The notes under the pieces: model-generated
What the model saw: only the letters and a program-made list of their open reading frames with translations
Databases searched by the model: none
Told to the model about the DNA's origin: nothing
NCBI RefSeq assembly: GCF_026212465.1
Contig: NC_080058.1
Coordinates: forward strand, 7,714,001 to 7,778,000
From: Amaranthus tricolor
Taxonomy: Eukaryota; Streptophyta; Magnoliopsida; Caryophyllales; Amaranthaceae
Direction of reading: 5' to 3'
Length of the DNA stretch: 64,000 nucleotides
Made by a program: the position numbers and the translations under genes
Shown here: positions 11,875 to 24,829 of the stretch, one piece after another
How the letters are laid out: each line of letters begins with the position of its first letter
Numbering within the stretch: the first letter of the stretch is position 1

Positions 11875-12736
11875 TTAATGTATGTTTTTTTTTTATAATT
11901 GTACTTTATCTATTTCGAAAATTTGTTCTTTGTTTAGAATGTATACCACCGCAGCTCAAATGGTCAATTAAAGTCAACCAATAAAGTATCATTTGTATAT
12001 TGTATACAGGATCAATAAAGCGTCGTTTCACAATTGGTTATTGCTGGTGTAATATTATGAGCTAAATCTTCTTACTTTTGCTTTATAGTAGTTTGAGGGT
12101 GAGGGTCTCTCGAATTGGGTTTGGAATGAGTCCACATATAATTAGCTTAGCTTCCGTCAATTTAAGAAATTCTGTTATTTTTAGGTATTATTATGTATCT
12201 ATTTTTTCTCCCTCACACTAATAATTTATGTTCTATTCTGGTGGATGTAACTAACACAATGTTAGTGAATCACGTTAAATTCTTGTATACTTTTTATTAT
12301 TAATTTGTTTGTTTCTTTCGTGAATTAGATTAGATTTCGTTATAACAGCTAGCGAGTAAATTGCTTTTCTTTTAGTTGTTCCTTCATCGACAATTTAACC
12401 CTTTTGTAAATTATAGTAGTTAAGTCACATTTTAATTGTTACATCTGTAAAATCAGTTTCTTTTCAGTTAAATCATTTGCATAAGTTAGAGTTAAAGAAA
12501 TGTTTGGTAAAAATAAGTTAGCGGCTTTTAGCAAATTATTTGTGAGATTGTGAGTCATAAGCCTATTTAAAATAGCAATTTCATTTTGACTTAAAGTTAG
12601 TGTTTTAGCTACTTACAAGTTGAGGAGGTTTTGGTAAATAACGGTAATTTGTTAAATTAACAAATCACTCTTGTGTGGTAGGATTTAATAGGGTGAAAGT
12701 TTTGTGATTTTAATTTACATTTTTTGATTTTTTTGA

Positions 12737-12781
<45 letters not shown>

Positions 12782-13705
12782 CTTTTTTTAGTGATTTACA
12801 AATCACGGTAATGATTATAAATTATTGTTACAAGTCACCGCTAAAAATTATGACTATTTGAAACTAAATAAATTTAAGAAAATACCATTTATTGTAATAT
12901 TATTTCCATGAGTCAACTATTTACAAAAGGAGTATTAGATAACTTTGTAGTATGAAATTAAAAATGTAACAATTATTTTAGGACTACCACAGTAGGAAAA
13001 ATTCACATTTTTTATGGGACGAATGTAGTATTTTTTGGTGTAAAATTAAACTGATTTTACAGATGTTAGATTAGCAAAAATACTAACCTAATTTTATCAT
13101 TATTATTATCTTAACAACGTGAGTCTATATGTCCAACCGCACATAGTTCCAAACAAAAAGGTCTTATATAAAAAAAAAATCATATTAAAATAACATACTA
13201 ATGAAGTAGAGTAGCTAATTCAAGTGTTACTTAACATATCAATGGTCATATGTTTCTTTTATCTCTTTTCAAAGAGATTCAATGACTTTCAAGTATCTTC
13301 TCTATCATTTAATTTTTATTCATTCATCAAACATCAATTATCACCAACTTAATTTAATTTTTACACTTTTTATTATCAACATCAATCTATTTTTTTCTCT
13401 TCTTTTTAACATTAAGGATGGAAATTTAATTTTAACAACTTAATTTAAGTTAATTTTAGCCATTATTATCATTATTTTTATTCATTCATTGAACATCAAT
13501 ATTAATATATTCTTGATTCCTCGATGAAACATAATTCCATTTGAAGGGAAGTGTCTAAAACACCATTTAATTTATATTATATGTGCTTTATTCATCTAAG
13601 CATTGATCATATCTTCTATGTGTTTTTGCATTAAAGGGTTCAAGATCTTTCCCTTATAGATAGTTTGGTGGAGTAGTCTAACTAATTTACTAACCTTATT
13701 GCAAA
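11875..13705. other. AT-rich gene-free spacer
   Basis: No gene or RNA recognised. The stretch holds one ATT microsatellite (listed separately), short phrases about tcactcttgtgtggtaggat and acaaatcacggtaat that recur inverted near 47215-47270, and otherwise low-complexity AT-rich sequence. Confidence 0.5.
12741..12781 (+). repeat. (ATT)n microsatellite
   Basis: About 13 uninterrupted ATT units. Confidence 0.97.
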
Positions 13706-13803
13706 ATGAGAATTGAAACATGCAAATTTAAAATCATTTTGGGTTGACTCAAAAGGTTCAAAAAGAGAATTAAAACATGCAAATTTAAAATCATTTTGGG
13801 TTG
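13706..13803 (+). repeat. 39-bp direct duplication
   Basis: The unit at 13706-13744 (gagaattgaaacatgcaaat, then about 19 more bases) recurs at 13765-13803 with a single visible change. The spacer between the copies is about 20 bp, giving a 59-bp period. Confidence 0.85.
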
Positions 13804-14149
13804 CAAATCTAAGGAGGATGTGTGAAACGAAAGCTATTAAGGTCTCACACAAGTGAGAAGTAAGATAGAAAACACAACAAAACAATAGAAGAAAGGACAC
13901 AATGTAATGAGGTATCTTGAATACCCCTCCCACATTCAATGTTTACTTTACTATGATTCAACACCACAATAATAAAATAACATGATTTAACAATACAATA
14001 ATAAAATTACCCCCACTCTTGAGAATAAACTTTAAAGACAAATATCTCGCACAAACAATGGAGATCACTCACAATATTAATGCAAAGAAAAGAAAACACT
14101 CTTGGTATTCATCCTAGCCCCTCTCTATAAATTACCCCTTACTCTTTGT

Positions 14150-14690
14150 TGTATGTTATGATCATGAAGTTATAAGTCCCTTATATAGAGGGCATAAAAC
14201 ATTCTAGAACCACACTTAACTCGGAAATAATCCCATAATAACTCGTAGACTAATTGCCCTTGAATACAACCTTAATTAAAAACAAAACATAAAAATGAGC
14301 ACTGAAGTACTGACTTGCTGCTCAAACGAGCAAGAGCCCCACTCAAATGAGAGGCCTGACTTGTTACCTTCTGCCTACTACAGACCTTCTTGCTCACACG
14401 AGCACTTTTCGTGCTCGAACAAGCATAACATCCTGGCACCTTCTATTTGTTGTTCTCTTGTTGCCTCAAACGAGTAAACTTCCTATCATTCTTGCCTCGT
14501 TCAAGGACATGGTTCAACATCCTTCATAAAGCCTCTTCATGCCTTGATCAAAGCCTCCCTTGTTTTGTCCAAAGCACCCCATTTGCTCCACACCAATCAC
14601 TTCATGTAGTGATTCACACCACAATTCATCACAATTCAACACATCATATCTTCCTTCTTCAAAGTACAAGACATAATGTTCGATAATGTG
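14150..14690. repeat. Dispersed repeat rich in CGAGCA phrases
   Basis: This segment contains ctcaaacgagca, cacacgagcac and cgtgctcgaacaagc within 150 bp. The same vocabulary is at 3820-3960 and, inverted, at 53380-53420. Overlapping short open frames on the plus strand arise from the repeat and have no recognisable product. Probably the remnant of a non-coding LTR-type element. Confidence 0.4.
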
Positions 14691-15366
14691 ATAAAATTCA
14701 TCTGCATTATTAGAAGTTTTGGTACTTGCTTCAACAATGTGAATGGTAAGTGAGTGACTGAATTAATTTTCAACTTAATGGAGGGAGGATAGGTAATAAA
14801 TTTAGGTTAAATGGGTATAGTTAAGAGTGAAGGTTAACAAGTGTTAAAGGTTATTTATAACAATAGTGACTTGAATATGGTGACAGTTACAAAAATTGCA
14901 CTTTTTTTTTTCAAAAACATTAAATATCTTTTAATGTATATATTAAAAGATTACAAGGATAATAAAAATATACATTAAAATAAATCAAATAATAATCTCA
15001 CTTAATTATATTTTTCTTCACACACATAAAAAAACTATAAAATGAAATAATCAATGAATAATATTTACTATTGGAAATTGAAATGTAATCATTAAACTCA
15101 AGTATAATCACTAAATAAAAAAAAAAGTACTAACTATGAGTTAGAAATCTCAATCCTTAAAGTTCGCCACCCTTTTTATTTTGTTGCCGCCTCTTTTTTA
15201 TTGAAATTACTAAAATGCCTTTAAATCTATTTTTAATTATAAAATCAACCGTTAGTATTACTAAACTAATTTTTTTTAATAATAAATAAATTAAAACAAA
15301 AAAATATTAATTTTAAAAAAGAAAACATTTTTTTAAGATCGGAACATAAATCTAATCACACATTTC
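14691..15366. other. AT-rich gene-free spacer
   Basis: Low-complexity AT-rich sequence with A and T runs; no gene, RNA or delimited element seen. Confidence 0.5.
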
Positions 15367-16165
15367 GTGTTGAAATTTGATACATGTTTACTTTTTTTTC
15401 TATAACTTTTAATAGGAAAATCACATAATTGCAATGTTTGCGGCATTAAAACCTAGACTTCAAGATCTTTCTAATGATATATTATATGCCCAATTCCGAT
15501 AACCAAGCGAGAAATGACGATCGTTTAAAGTTTGTTTGTGCTGAAATTTGATACATGTTCAATCTTTTGGGCATAACCTTTTATAGAAAAATTTTATTAA
15601 TTCAAAGTTTCTGTCATTAGAAACTAGACTTTGAGAGCTTTCCAACGACATATTATATGCCCAATTCTGACAATCGAGTGAGAAATGACAACCGTTTAAA
15701 GTTTGCAGTGATGTTTAACATCCAGTCATGCGCGACCGGGCCGCGGTATGGTCGCGTAAAATGCGCAATCGAACCGCGGTGGAATCGCGCATTTTGTGCG
15801 ACCATACCGCTATCCAGCCGTGCGCGACTAGATGTTAATCATTTCTTACTCAATTCTCGGAATTGGGCATACAATATGTCGTTGGAAAGTTGTCGAAGTT
15901 TAGTTTCTAATGACGCAACCTTACATTAATATGATTTTTCTATAAACAGTTATGCCCAAAAGATTAAACATGTATCAATTTTCAGCACAAACAAACTTTA
16001 AACGATCGTCATTTCTCGCTCAGTTATCGGAATTGGGCATATAATATATCATTGGAAAGATCTTGAAGTCTAGGTTCTAATGCTGCAAACATTGCAATTA
16101 TGTGATTTTCCTATTAAAAGTTATAGCAAAAAAGTAAACATGTATCAAATTTCAACACACGTTTT
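15367..16165. mobile_element. Foldback element, about 800 bp, with duplicated arms and GC-rich palindromic core
   Basis: The left arm (15367 to about 15707) is inverted in the right arm (about 15838 to 16165): gttgaaatttgatacatgtt at the left pairs with aacatgtatcaaatttcaac at the right. Each arm is itself a tandem pair. Units starting near 15369 and 15540 (period about 171 bp) share gcccaattc, gagaaatgac and cgtttaaagtttg, and the right arm holds the mirror copies. The core (about 15708-15837) is strikingly GC-rich with cgcggtatggtcgcg opposite tgcgaccataccgc, centred on ccgcgg near 15776. No transposase is encoded. Target duplications were not identified. A transcript across it would form a very long hairpin. 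Confidence 0.85.
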
Positions 16166-18323
16166 TTTAAATGAATGATCGTTGATCGATGCTTACAGAA
16201 TCATTTTGGTGATTATTTTCATTTGCCACAGTAATCCGACTTTTAGTTTTAGCTTGTTTTAGTTCAATGAGTGTTTGGAGAGAGTTTTTAGTGAGATATT
16301 AGAGATTAAAGGTTTATAAAGTAACCAGGAGTAATTTTGAAAGTTCAATATATAAGGTATGGCGACAAAATTAGAAAGACTGCAAAGTATAGTAATGCCC
16401 AAAGAAATTTGCACAATAATACTGGAAAATGTAAATTGGTATCATTGCTAGAGCACTAGAATATTGAAATTAGTCCGAAATAAAATAAAATAATGCAATG
16501 TTTGGTTATAAATATTTCATTTTAAATTATGAATTTTAATTATGAGTTTATAAATGAAGAATTTAAGAATGATAAGATTTGGGTAGTTATTCTCAAATTC
16601 TCAATTTTAATTACTTTAAAAATAATGGTAAAATTTGATTCAAATTTAAATTTGAAAATTTTTAATTTGTCAAATAATAAATTTAGGCCAATTTTGAAAT
16701 TTCTTAATGAAATCATCATTTGTAAATATAACGACAATTAATTAATGTGACACGGTCCGTCAAATTATAATCATAAGTCAACTATGCCACCTGCAACCTG
16801 CAGGCACATGCATGAACGTATTCAATAATCGTATCATTTGTCAACTGTGTCTGTGTACCTTAGCTTCCAAAGTACATAACGCCGTCAAAATTCGTCAGGA
16901 ATGTTGTATTCCATTCGTTTATACGTCCCATTTGCTTTTTTAATTTTTTTTTTATATTTGTCAATATATTTATTTAATAGAAATATTTAATATCTCTAAT
17001 AGTACATAATTAAAAACTTAAAAAATAAATAGTAATATATTTTATGTGAAGATGAATCAAATAAGATTATATTTAACTATGTTTTAATTTATAAATTAAA
17101 AATAAATTATAAATTAAGAGTTGATGAATACTATTCAATGGTACATATAAAAACTATCACCATCTAACTATCTACTCCTTCAATGGAATTGTAAAACTGT
17201 ATTTTGATTAATAAGACAATCTCTTATACTTCATACTTACACTATCTTGATATAACATAACTAAGAAATATTAAAAAGTGATTAATTAATAGTAAAATAT
17301 TATTATTGTTTAATGATAAAAAAGTTATAATTATATATCCTTCTTAATCCTCTTAATTCATTCCTTGTGAGAATTGTGTAATATTAAAAATTATATTTTT
17401 AAAAGATGAAACTTAAAAACTAAGATAAGAATAATTGGAGTATTGGGTACTTTAAAGTGGAGATTACATGAGAGGAAAAACATTATAATTAATGAGTCAT
17501 ATTACCATCAAAGGAGAAAAAATCAGAAAAAAAAAAGAAAAAAAAAATTAGAAGGAAAAAAAAAGTCATAAAAAAATAGGTAGTGCATGAGAAAGAGATG
17601 TTTGATGGTATTAGACAATCTAGCTGTAGTTTAAATGGAGAAAGAATCAACCATTTTAATTGTTGAACACACGCCAAAAGAAAAAGAAAAAGAAAAAGCA
17701 TTGCATTATGAAATGAGTTAATAACAAATAATAAGCCATCCACCTTACAAAATTTCAACAATGCCAACAAATTACTAGACTCAATTCTCAAATTTCAAAA
17801 AGCTTACCCTTGCAAAGTTACAATTTAATTACAATCTTACACGCATATACTTTCATGTGAAGTTTTATAATTTAGTTTACTTTTAAATTTAATCACTATT
17901 TTTTCAAGTAGTAAGTTGATAACTATTACCATGTAACTTTATACTTCTATAAATTACTAGATAGTGTCTTTGTGATATTTATACGACTTTATTTAAATTT
18001 CTAACATATTTGTATAAATTAAGATTTTATAGTCATTTAATAAATAAAATTGAAAAGATTTTATAAATAATTGAAAAAAAAATGAAATACAATGTTTTCT
18101 AATACATTAAATAATATAAGTATATAACCTAAAAAGTAAAAAATCAATCAGTATGGATAATATTATAGTCATAATTACAAAGTAGTAAAGTCAAAGATAT
18201 AAATATTAGTCATAATATAAATAACAATGACATCATCATTGAGTTTTGGAGGGAAAACTTTTATTGAGGTGGTGACACATAAGCAATTTAAAAAAGTGAT
18301 GATGTCATCCGTGTTTTGTTTTA

Positions 18324-18324
<1 letters not shown>
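16166..18324. other. AT-rich gene-free spacer
   Basis: No coding exon recognised. The 16500-16740 segment is a degenerate inverted-repeat-like AT stretch that opens frames on both strands. 16905-17110 resembles a decayed Stowaway-like element (ttccattcgtttatacgtccc). 17515-17580 and 17680-17700 are A/G-rich simple sequence. Confidence 0.5.

Positions 18325-18400
<76 letters not shown>
18325..18400 (+). repeat. Compound (AAT)n(ATT)n microsatellite
   Basis: About 11 AAT units run directly into about 13 ATT units, so the two halves are reverse complements and the whole can fold on itself. It gives poly-Asn/poly-Tyr in one frame, which is not a gene. Confidence 0.97.
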
Positions 18401-18401
<1 letters not shown>

Positions 18402-18416
18402 GATTGATAATTAATA

Positions 18417-18675
18417 CTCCCTCCGAACCAATTTAGTTGTCCCATTTCCTTATTTGGCAAAGTCTTTTTAGTTGTCTCATTTCTATTTTTGTCAATCTTT
18501 TTTTACCTAAATATCCTTAGTTCACACAAGTAATTACGAATATACCCCCATATACCTTACTTACCCAACTACCCTTCACTACTTACCCTTTACAACTTAC
18601 CCTTTTTAATGGACCCCACATCATCCTTAATAACCGTGCTAAGCAAATAGGACATCTAAATTGATTCGGAGGGAA
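18417..18675. mobile_element. Stowaway MITE (Tc1/mariner type)
   Basis: The left end ctccctccgaaccaatttag pairs with the right end ctaaattgattcggagggaa, the classic Stowaway terminus. A TA dinucleotide flanks each end (18415-18416 and 18676-18677). Length 259 bp, AT-rich interior, no coding capacity. Confidence 0.88.
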
Positions 18676-18789
18676 TATAAATCAAAGAAAGTATTAGCGT
18701 CATATGTTAGATAGAAAAGTATAGAGAAAAAAAAAATTATATATAGTATATCAAGAATTATTATATGCAATAACCTCGATGCTAAAAGA

Positions 18790-19370
18790 ACAATGCAATA
18801 TATTAAGGTAATACATCATATGTATGATGAAACCACAACTAGCATGCAACCACCTGTAGGCACAACTAAGCCCTTTCTAGTAGAGGTGGGTTTGCACCAA
18901 GGATCGATCTTAAGTCAATTTTTATTTGCTATAATACTTGATGAATTATCCAAGCATATTCGTGAAAGTATTCCTTAGCCAATACTATTCACTGAATGTA
19001 TTTTGTCAAGATTAATTAACAAGTCAATGCAAGGCTAGAGTATTAGAGGGCGACTCTAGAAGGAAAAGCGTTGTGAATAAGTCGCTCTAAAATCAAATAC
19101 TTACGGTTCAATTTTAGTGGGAAAGAGCAAATGGGAGAACCTCAATTAATCATTGGCGCTGATGTTCTTGCGAAAACGACGAATTTTAATTAATTTAGGA
19201 TTAGTAATCCACAACAATTGAGAGATTGATAAAAGATGTAATGCAAGGTGCTATGTGATAGGAGTTTGTCGACTAGATTAAAAAGAAAATTCTACCAATT
19301 TGCAGTTAGACTCGTCTTGTTGTATGGGAAAATGTTCTCCTCTATGGGTCATGTCTTACATCGCTTCATA
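18790..19370 (+). mobile_element. LINE reverse-transcriptase relic (RTE-like)
   Basis: The plus-strand translation has the RT phrases YIKVIHHMYDETTTS, PVGTTKPFLVEVGLHQGS and SQFLFAIILDELSKHI, then, after frame changes, RKALXISRSKIKYLRFNFSG, EEP-like GEPQLIIGADV, and STRLKRKFYQFAVRLVLLYG. These follow the order of an RTE-type non-LTR reverse transcriptase. The YADD/FADD catalytic region is missing and there are stops and frameshifts. Inactive. It is distinct from the LINE that follows. Confidence 0.8.
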
Positions 19371-19690
19371 GACTTTGATCATATTTTGTGTGAGCCGGAT
19401 ACACTAATATGATGACGATGATAAATACTAAATTAAAAGAAGCTGAAATCTATTTATGTATCAAATCTGTGAGAAAATTTTTTCCAACTTCTTTGATCAT
19501 GTATCAACAATCAAACTCACAAAACAAGTAAATATGTTGGGTACCTCATTTTCCAAAGTTTATAAAAATAATATACCTTGTGCTAAATATTAGTTTATTA
19601 CATTTGTTTCGGTGATGAAAAGAGAAAGTACAAGAGACACTTAGAAATACCTGCAATGGAAGAGTTATTGAAATCAATGTTCAACGAAGT
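19371..19690. other. Spacer with SINE-like fragment
   Basis: At 19375-19425 the minus strand reads atcatcgtcatcatatt...gtatccggctca, similar to the 5' part of the SINE at 25577. The rest is unremarkable. Confidence 0.35.
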
Positions 19691-21840
19691 GGAAGATATG
19701 ACAGGTTGAAAGATATTCACGGAGTCCGAGTTTGTCGAGGTGCCCCAACTATTTCTCATTCATTTTTTGCTGATGATAGTATCATTTTTGCTAATGCGTC
19801 TATGCTAGAATGCTCCAATATAGCTAACATTATTAGCACTTATGAGCAAGCTTCTGGTCAAAAAGTTAATTATAATAAGACTCAAATCTCCTTTAACAAG
19901 AATATTCTGCCTAGCTTAAGATCTGAGATAACAACCAGACTTAGTGTTACGGAAGTGAACTGGCATGGCAAGTATCTTGGACTTCCTACCATTGTGGGAA
20001 GATCGAAGAAAGCCATCTTTGCTAACGTTAAGGAGAGGATCTGGAAGAAGCTCCAAGGGTGGAAAGAAAAGTTTTTATCTTGTCCCAGCAAGGAGGTTTT
20101 GATCAAGGCCGTCATTCAATGTATTCCCCCCTATCTCATGAGCATTTTTGGCATTCCGAAAGGAGTGATCAATGATATTAACTCTATGGTGGGAAAATTT
20201 TAGTGGGGTTCGAGAAATGGCAACCCAAAAATACACTGGCATAGCTGGGAAAACCTTTGCCTTCCTGAGAATATGGGGGGCTTGGGTTTTCGAGACATTG
20301 GATGCTTTAATTTTGCTCTCTTAGCTAAACAGATTTGGCGTATCCACCACGGTGAGTGCCCACTTCTTGCTGCAATTCTCAAAGCTCGGTACTTTAAACG
20401 CTCAGATGTTCGTAATGCTCTAAGAGGGTACGACCCTAGTTACACATGGTGGAGTCTTTGGGGGGTGAAATTGTTGCTTATAAAGGGATTATGCCGGAGA
20501 GTGGGTAATGGGCTCTCTATAGACGCCTATGCTGATAAGTGGATTCCTATGCATGGAGGAGCATGTAGCTTGGATCGCAATGGTGCAACTAATGGGTTGA
20601 TGCGTGTAAGTGATCTGCTTGATTTCAATAGTGGTCATTGGAATTTAATAAATCTTGGGAATGAGATTGATAATGACACCCGCGAGGCTATTCTGAGTAT
20701 TCCCTTGTCTCGCAATTAGCCTGTTGATAGTCTCTTTCGGTTACATACTAAGGTTGGTCGATATACTGTTAAGTCAGGCTATTGGCTATGTAGATTAGGT
20801 GTATTAAATGCCCAAGCAAATGCTCATACTGGTGCTACTGATAGAACTTGGTCGAAGCTGTGGAACTTAGATTGCCTACCTAAAATGCGTCATTTCTTTT
20901 AGAGAGTCTGTAAGGGAAGCCTTGCTACCAACCAGGAACGTTTCAGAAGACACATTACCCAATCACCATTATGTGGTCGATGCCAGGAAGATGTAGAATC
21001 CATATGTCATGCCCTAGTAGATTGCAAATTGAATAAGGCGGTATTAGATGATCATCCCGAAGGCTTACTGCTCGCAAGGGCCCCTAGAACTTCCTTCAAA
21101 GACATGTTTGGGTGGCTGGTGGAAAATTCTTCCAATGACATATTGGTCTTGATCGCTACTGCTCTGTGGGCAATATGGTTTATGAGAAATAAAGTGATCT
21201 TTGAAGATTGTCCTAAGAACATTGTTGATACTATTATTAGCTTCACAACCATGGTCCGGGAATACAATTTCTACTCTAGAAAGGTCTTTGCTCCTCGAGG
21301 TCGGTCCATCTCTTTGCCTACCCAATGGTCTCCTCCAGATACTAATTGGGTTAAAATTAATGTAGATGCTCATGTGGTAAATAGTATCGATAGGGGCTTG
21401 GGAGCTGTGTGTCGTGATGCTCAAGGTAATCTGATCGCTGCTGATGTTCGAAGAGTACCCGCGACATGGTCTGCTACTGTAAGTGGACTTATTGTCGCTG
21501 TCTTTGGAGTGGAGTTAGCCATCAGAATGGGTTTCTCTCATATACACCTTATAGGGGGATAATGCATATGTTTTCAAGGAGATCTCTAGAACCACATCTG
21601 GCTACTCTCGTTTTTTGTCCTCCTTGATAGGATCCGCTCGTTGCTGATCTCGTTTAGGGGCGTTAAGCGTAGAGTGGTTCGTCGTAGTGACAACACCGCT
21701 GCTCATATGGTGGCTAGGTGAAACTTGAGTTCTATAGGTGATACTATCTATATGTACCCCTTCCCTCAAAGTCTTGTATCCTTGATTACTCTTGATCTTA
21801 TTTAATTTAATAGGTACTGTTCCAAAAAATAAAACAAGAA
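19690..21840 (+). mobile_element. 5'-truncated L1-type LINE (RT C-terminus, zf-RVT, RNase H)
   Basis: An almost continuous plus-strand pol region. It begins in reverse transcriptase with the catalytic FADD motif (SHSFFADDSIIFANAS, near 19760). It continues through GLPTIVGRSKKAIF and LIKAVIQCIPPYLMSIF, then the plant LINE phrases GGLGFRDIGCFNFALLAKQ and YDPSYTWWSLWG. Next is a zinc-binding zf-RVT stretch (LCGRCQEDVESICHALVDC, about 20970-21025). The C-terminal RNase H-like domain follows (WVKINVDAH, about 21348 to 21730). Stops at 20201, 20717 and near 20900, and a frameshift near 21560, inactivate it. The 3' end has an A-rich tail near 21825-21840. The 5' half (endonuclease, RT start) is missing. 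Confidence 0.92.
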
Positions 21841-21921
21841 TCCACATAATTATTATTTAACTCATATATTAAAAATTAGATATAAATTAAGAGTAAAAAG
21901 TAAAAAGTGAGCGAGTATGAT

Positions 21922-21930
21922 TATATAAAC
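21922..21930 (+). promoter_or_regulatory. Possible TATA box of the phosphatase gene
   Basis: tatataaac sits about 290 bp before the ATG at 22217, in otherwise gene-free sequence. It would imply a 5' leader of about 250 bases. Only position and motif support it. Confidence 0.3.
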
Positions 21931-22216
21931 AATGAACTTATATGATGGAGACATGGTTCATAAACAATGGCTGTTTGCATTTCTTAATTCTTAATCTACA
22001 AAAACACGTCTTTTCCCCTCCCTCTCGTAAGGACTAAACCCATAAAATCCCACCCCCTAACACAAACCCTTAACATCATTCAACCCAAAACATCAATCTC
22101 AATTCTCAAAACATTCCTAACAGAAACCTAGAAAACCCATCACAAATCAATCAATAATAATCATAATTATCAGTAATCAAACCACCATTAAACCCTTAAA
22201 TTAATCACCACCATAA

Positions 22217-24829
22217 ATGGGTCACATACCATCCCATCACCACCATCACAAACTCCCTAAACGAATCATACTAGTCCGCCATGGCGAAAGCCAAGGTAAC
22301 CTTGATTCTAAAGCATACTCAACAACTCCCGATCACAAGATCCCACTTACTCCTCAAGGTATTTCTCAAGCTCGTGTTGCTGGTCAATCAATCCGACAAT
22401 TACTAGATGCTTCTTCTTTTGACGCTAATGCCGCCTCTGCTTGGCGAGTCTATTTCTACGTTTCACCATATGAGAGGGCCCGATCAACTCTTAGAGAGAT
22501 CGGAAGGGCATTTCCTAGAAAGAGAGTTATTGGTGTTAGAGAAGAGTGTAGGATTAGAGAACAGGATTTCGGGAATTTTCAAGTGCAAGAAAGAATGACG
22601 GCTATCAAACAAACTAGGGAAAAATTTGGGAGATTCTTTTATCGATTTCCTGAAGGTGAATCTGCTGCTGATGTTTATGATCGTGTTTCAAGTATGAATT
22701 CTTATTCCATTTTTTTTTCTTTTATTTTTTGGCATTGATTTGTGAATGTTTGAGAATTTGATTATTATGATTGTTTTATAAGTTGATTTGATTTTAGTGA
22801 TTATAATTTATGGAAGTTAAGATTGATGGATTCATAATTTGATTTTTTGTTTGTCTTTCTCAATTATGAGCACAGTGGAAAATAAGTGCATATGTGTTCT
22901 AGAATAAACTGTGATCTTACAATTCTATTTCTATAAAGTTGTGATATTTACATTTTTATTTTTTATTTAAGTTGTGATTTTGCATTTAAATTTTTTATTA
23001 ATGTGTGATTTTGAATTCTTTGTTTTTAAAATTATTGATTTTACTTTGATATTTTTTAAAAGGTTGTGATATTGCATTTGTTATTTTTGTAAGATATGAG
23101 TTGGTATTGATTTAGAAAATGTATCAGTTGGAAATACTTGAGTGACAGTAGTAGGAAAAATTGGGTGGCGATTAAATTTCAGGGGATTTATTGTGGATGA
23201 ATATCTGGATGTTTGCTGAGAGTTTTGCTAACATATGTCATCTCCTGCTCTTACACTTAATGAATTATTTGCGATTTGCCCGGCTTAAAATCTAGGTCAT
23301 TTGTGAATTACAATCTTAATGTTTTTTTTTTTTAATTACAGCCACTAAAGTATCAATGTACGGTTGGAATTTAGGTTAAGTGACCGGAATCCTGATTTGG
23401 CCTGAATGCTGTAGACATCGATTATTTTGTGGTTGTTATTCGAAAAAATAAAAAAAAAAATCAAAGCTATGATTTGTAAAAGGCATAAAGTTAAGGCTGT
23501 AATTCGCAAATTGTTTGATTTTACTTTACTTTCTTTTGACTTTACTATCTTGTCTCATTCAATGGTATTGGGTGGAATTTCCATTGTTTGATAGTTATTT
23601 TATGCCAATCAAGACATTGGGTTGTTTGCTCTCATGTAGTGATAGCTCTAAGGTTGAGTTTTTTGTTTTTATAGAAGTCAATGTAATATTTATATTGCAA
23701 AAGAAAGTCAAATCTAGTTTTAGTATTTTATTGGTTGATAATTTCTTTGGACCACTAAAAAGAACAATAATATTCATAGCAATGTTAAGATGTGTTCTCT
23801 TACTTATGGTACAACTTGCACGATCTAATTTGTTTTAACAAGTATTCTGTAATCTATTACTGTGTCAAGGTTTTTGCAGGAAAATACATTTGATTACTGA
23901 AAGCTGATTTGATTACACCTCAACTTTCTTTTATTTTCTTTTGATGAAAGTTGACTGATCTGTAGTTATTTTTTTAAGGAGTTTGTGTTATGACTTATGA
24001 GTCACTTGGTGGTAAACTGGATGTTAAAGACATGAATGGACAATCTTTAATAACTACAAACCAGGAGGAAACATACAAAATCCTTGAAAAGTCTCTATTT
24101 TAGGTTATGAGCAAGCATATTTGTTCATATAGCAATCTATTTGGGTATTATATGTTAATCCTCCTGTTTTTTATCTTGCTTTTGAAAATTGATTTCACTT
24201 TTCAACCAATGTATTGTGGTAACCAGGAAGTACTTCAATGTGAAGTACATTAGTTACTTGGCTGGATGAACGTTTTTTTGGCGATTCTACTTGCTTTGTT
24301 GTTTTAATGTTAACTATATTATAACTGACAGTTAACCGCAATTACAGGTTTCATGGAATCATTATGGAGGGACATAGACATGAGCCGACTTCATCATGAC
24401 CCTGACCATGAACTAAACCTTGTAATAGTAACACACGGACTATTATCACGAGTCTTTCTGATGAAGTGGTTCAAGTGGACAGTTGAACAGTTTGAACTCC
24501 TCAACAATCCGGGAAACTGTGAGTATCGAATAATGGAATTAGGCGAAGGGGGAGAGTACAGCCTGGCTATTAACCATTCAGAGGAAGAGTTGCTGGAATG
24601 GGGGCTCTCTCCTGAAATGGTAGCTGACCAGAAGTGGAGAGCCCACGCTAAGAAGGGCGAATGGAATGAAAATTGTAGTTGGTACCTTGATGGTTTCTTT
24701 GATCAGCTTGAAGATCCGGATAGTTCAGAAGATGGGTCTAATGTCACCGAAAAATGTGGTCAGACGGGAAAACTTGAAAGGAATCACAATATTTATGTTG
24801 AAGATGAACATAACCCTCTCGAATCTTGA
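22217..24829 (+). CDS. Phosphoglycerate mutase-like protein, histidine phosphatase family (2 exons)
   Basis: Exons 22217-22691 and 24348-24829 join in frame at a GT-AG intron (1656 bp), giving 318 residues. The phosphohistidine motif LVRHGESQGN (His at about residue 22) and the second catalytic histidine in NLVIVTHGLLSRVFL mark the histidine phosphatase superfamily; YVSPYERARSTLREIG and REQDFGNFQ are further family blocks. The length and arrangement match the plant AT74/AT74H-type proteins (compare At3g05170, from memory). The N-terminus has a run of five histidines after GHIPS, with no clear targeting signal. The C-terminus is acidic and low complexity. Real phosphoglycerate mutase activity is not assured for this subfamily; a phosphatase role is equally possible. 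It is convergent with GSH2. Confidence 0.93.

Noticed and set aside
14295..14686. Three overlapping plus-strand open frames
   Set aside because: They lie in a dispersed repeat, overlap in different frames and show no domain.
16529..16741. Overlapping open frames on both strands
   Set aside because: AT-rich, Asn/Lys/Phe-rich translation from low-complexity sequence.
18227..18436. Open frame with poly-Asn and poly-Tyr
   Set aside because: It reads through the compound AAT/ATT microsatellite.
19882..20115. Minus-strand open frame within the LINE
   Set aside because: Antisense of the reverse-transcriptase coding sequence.
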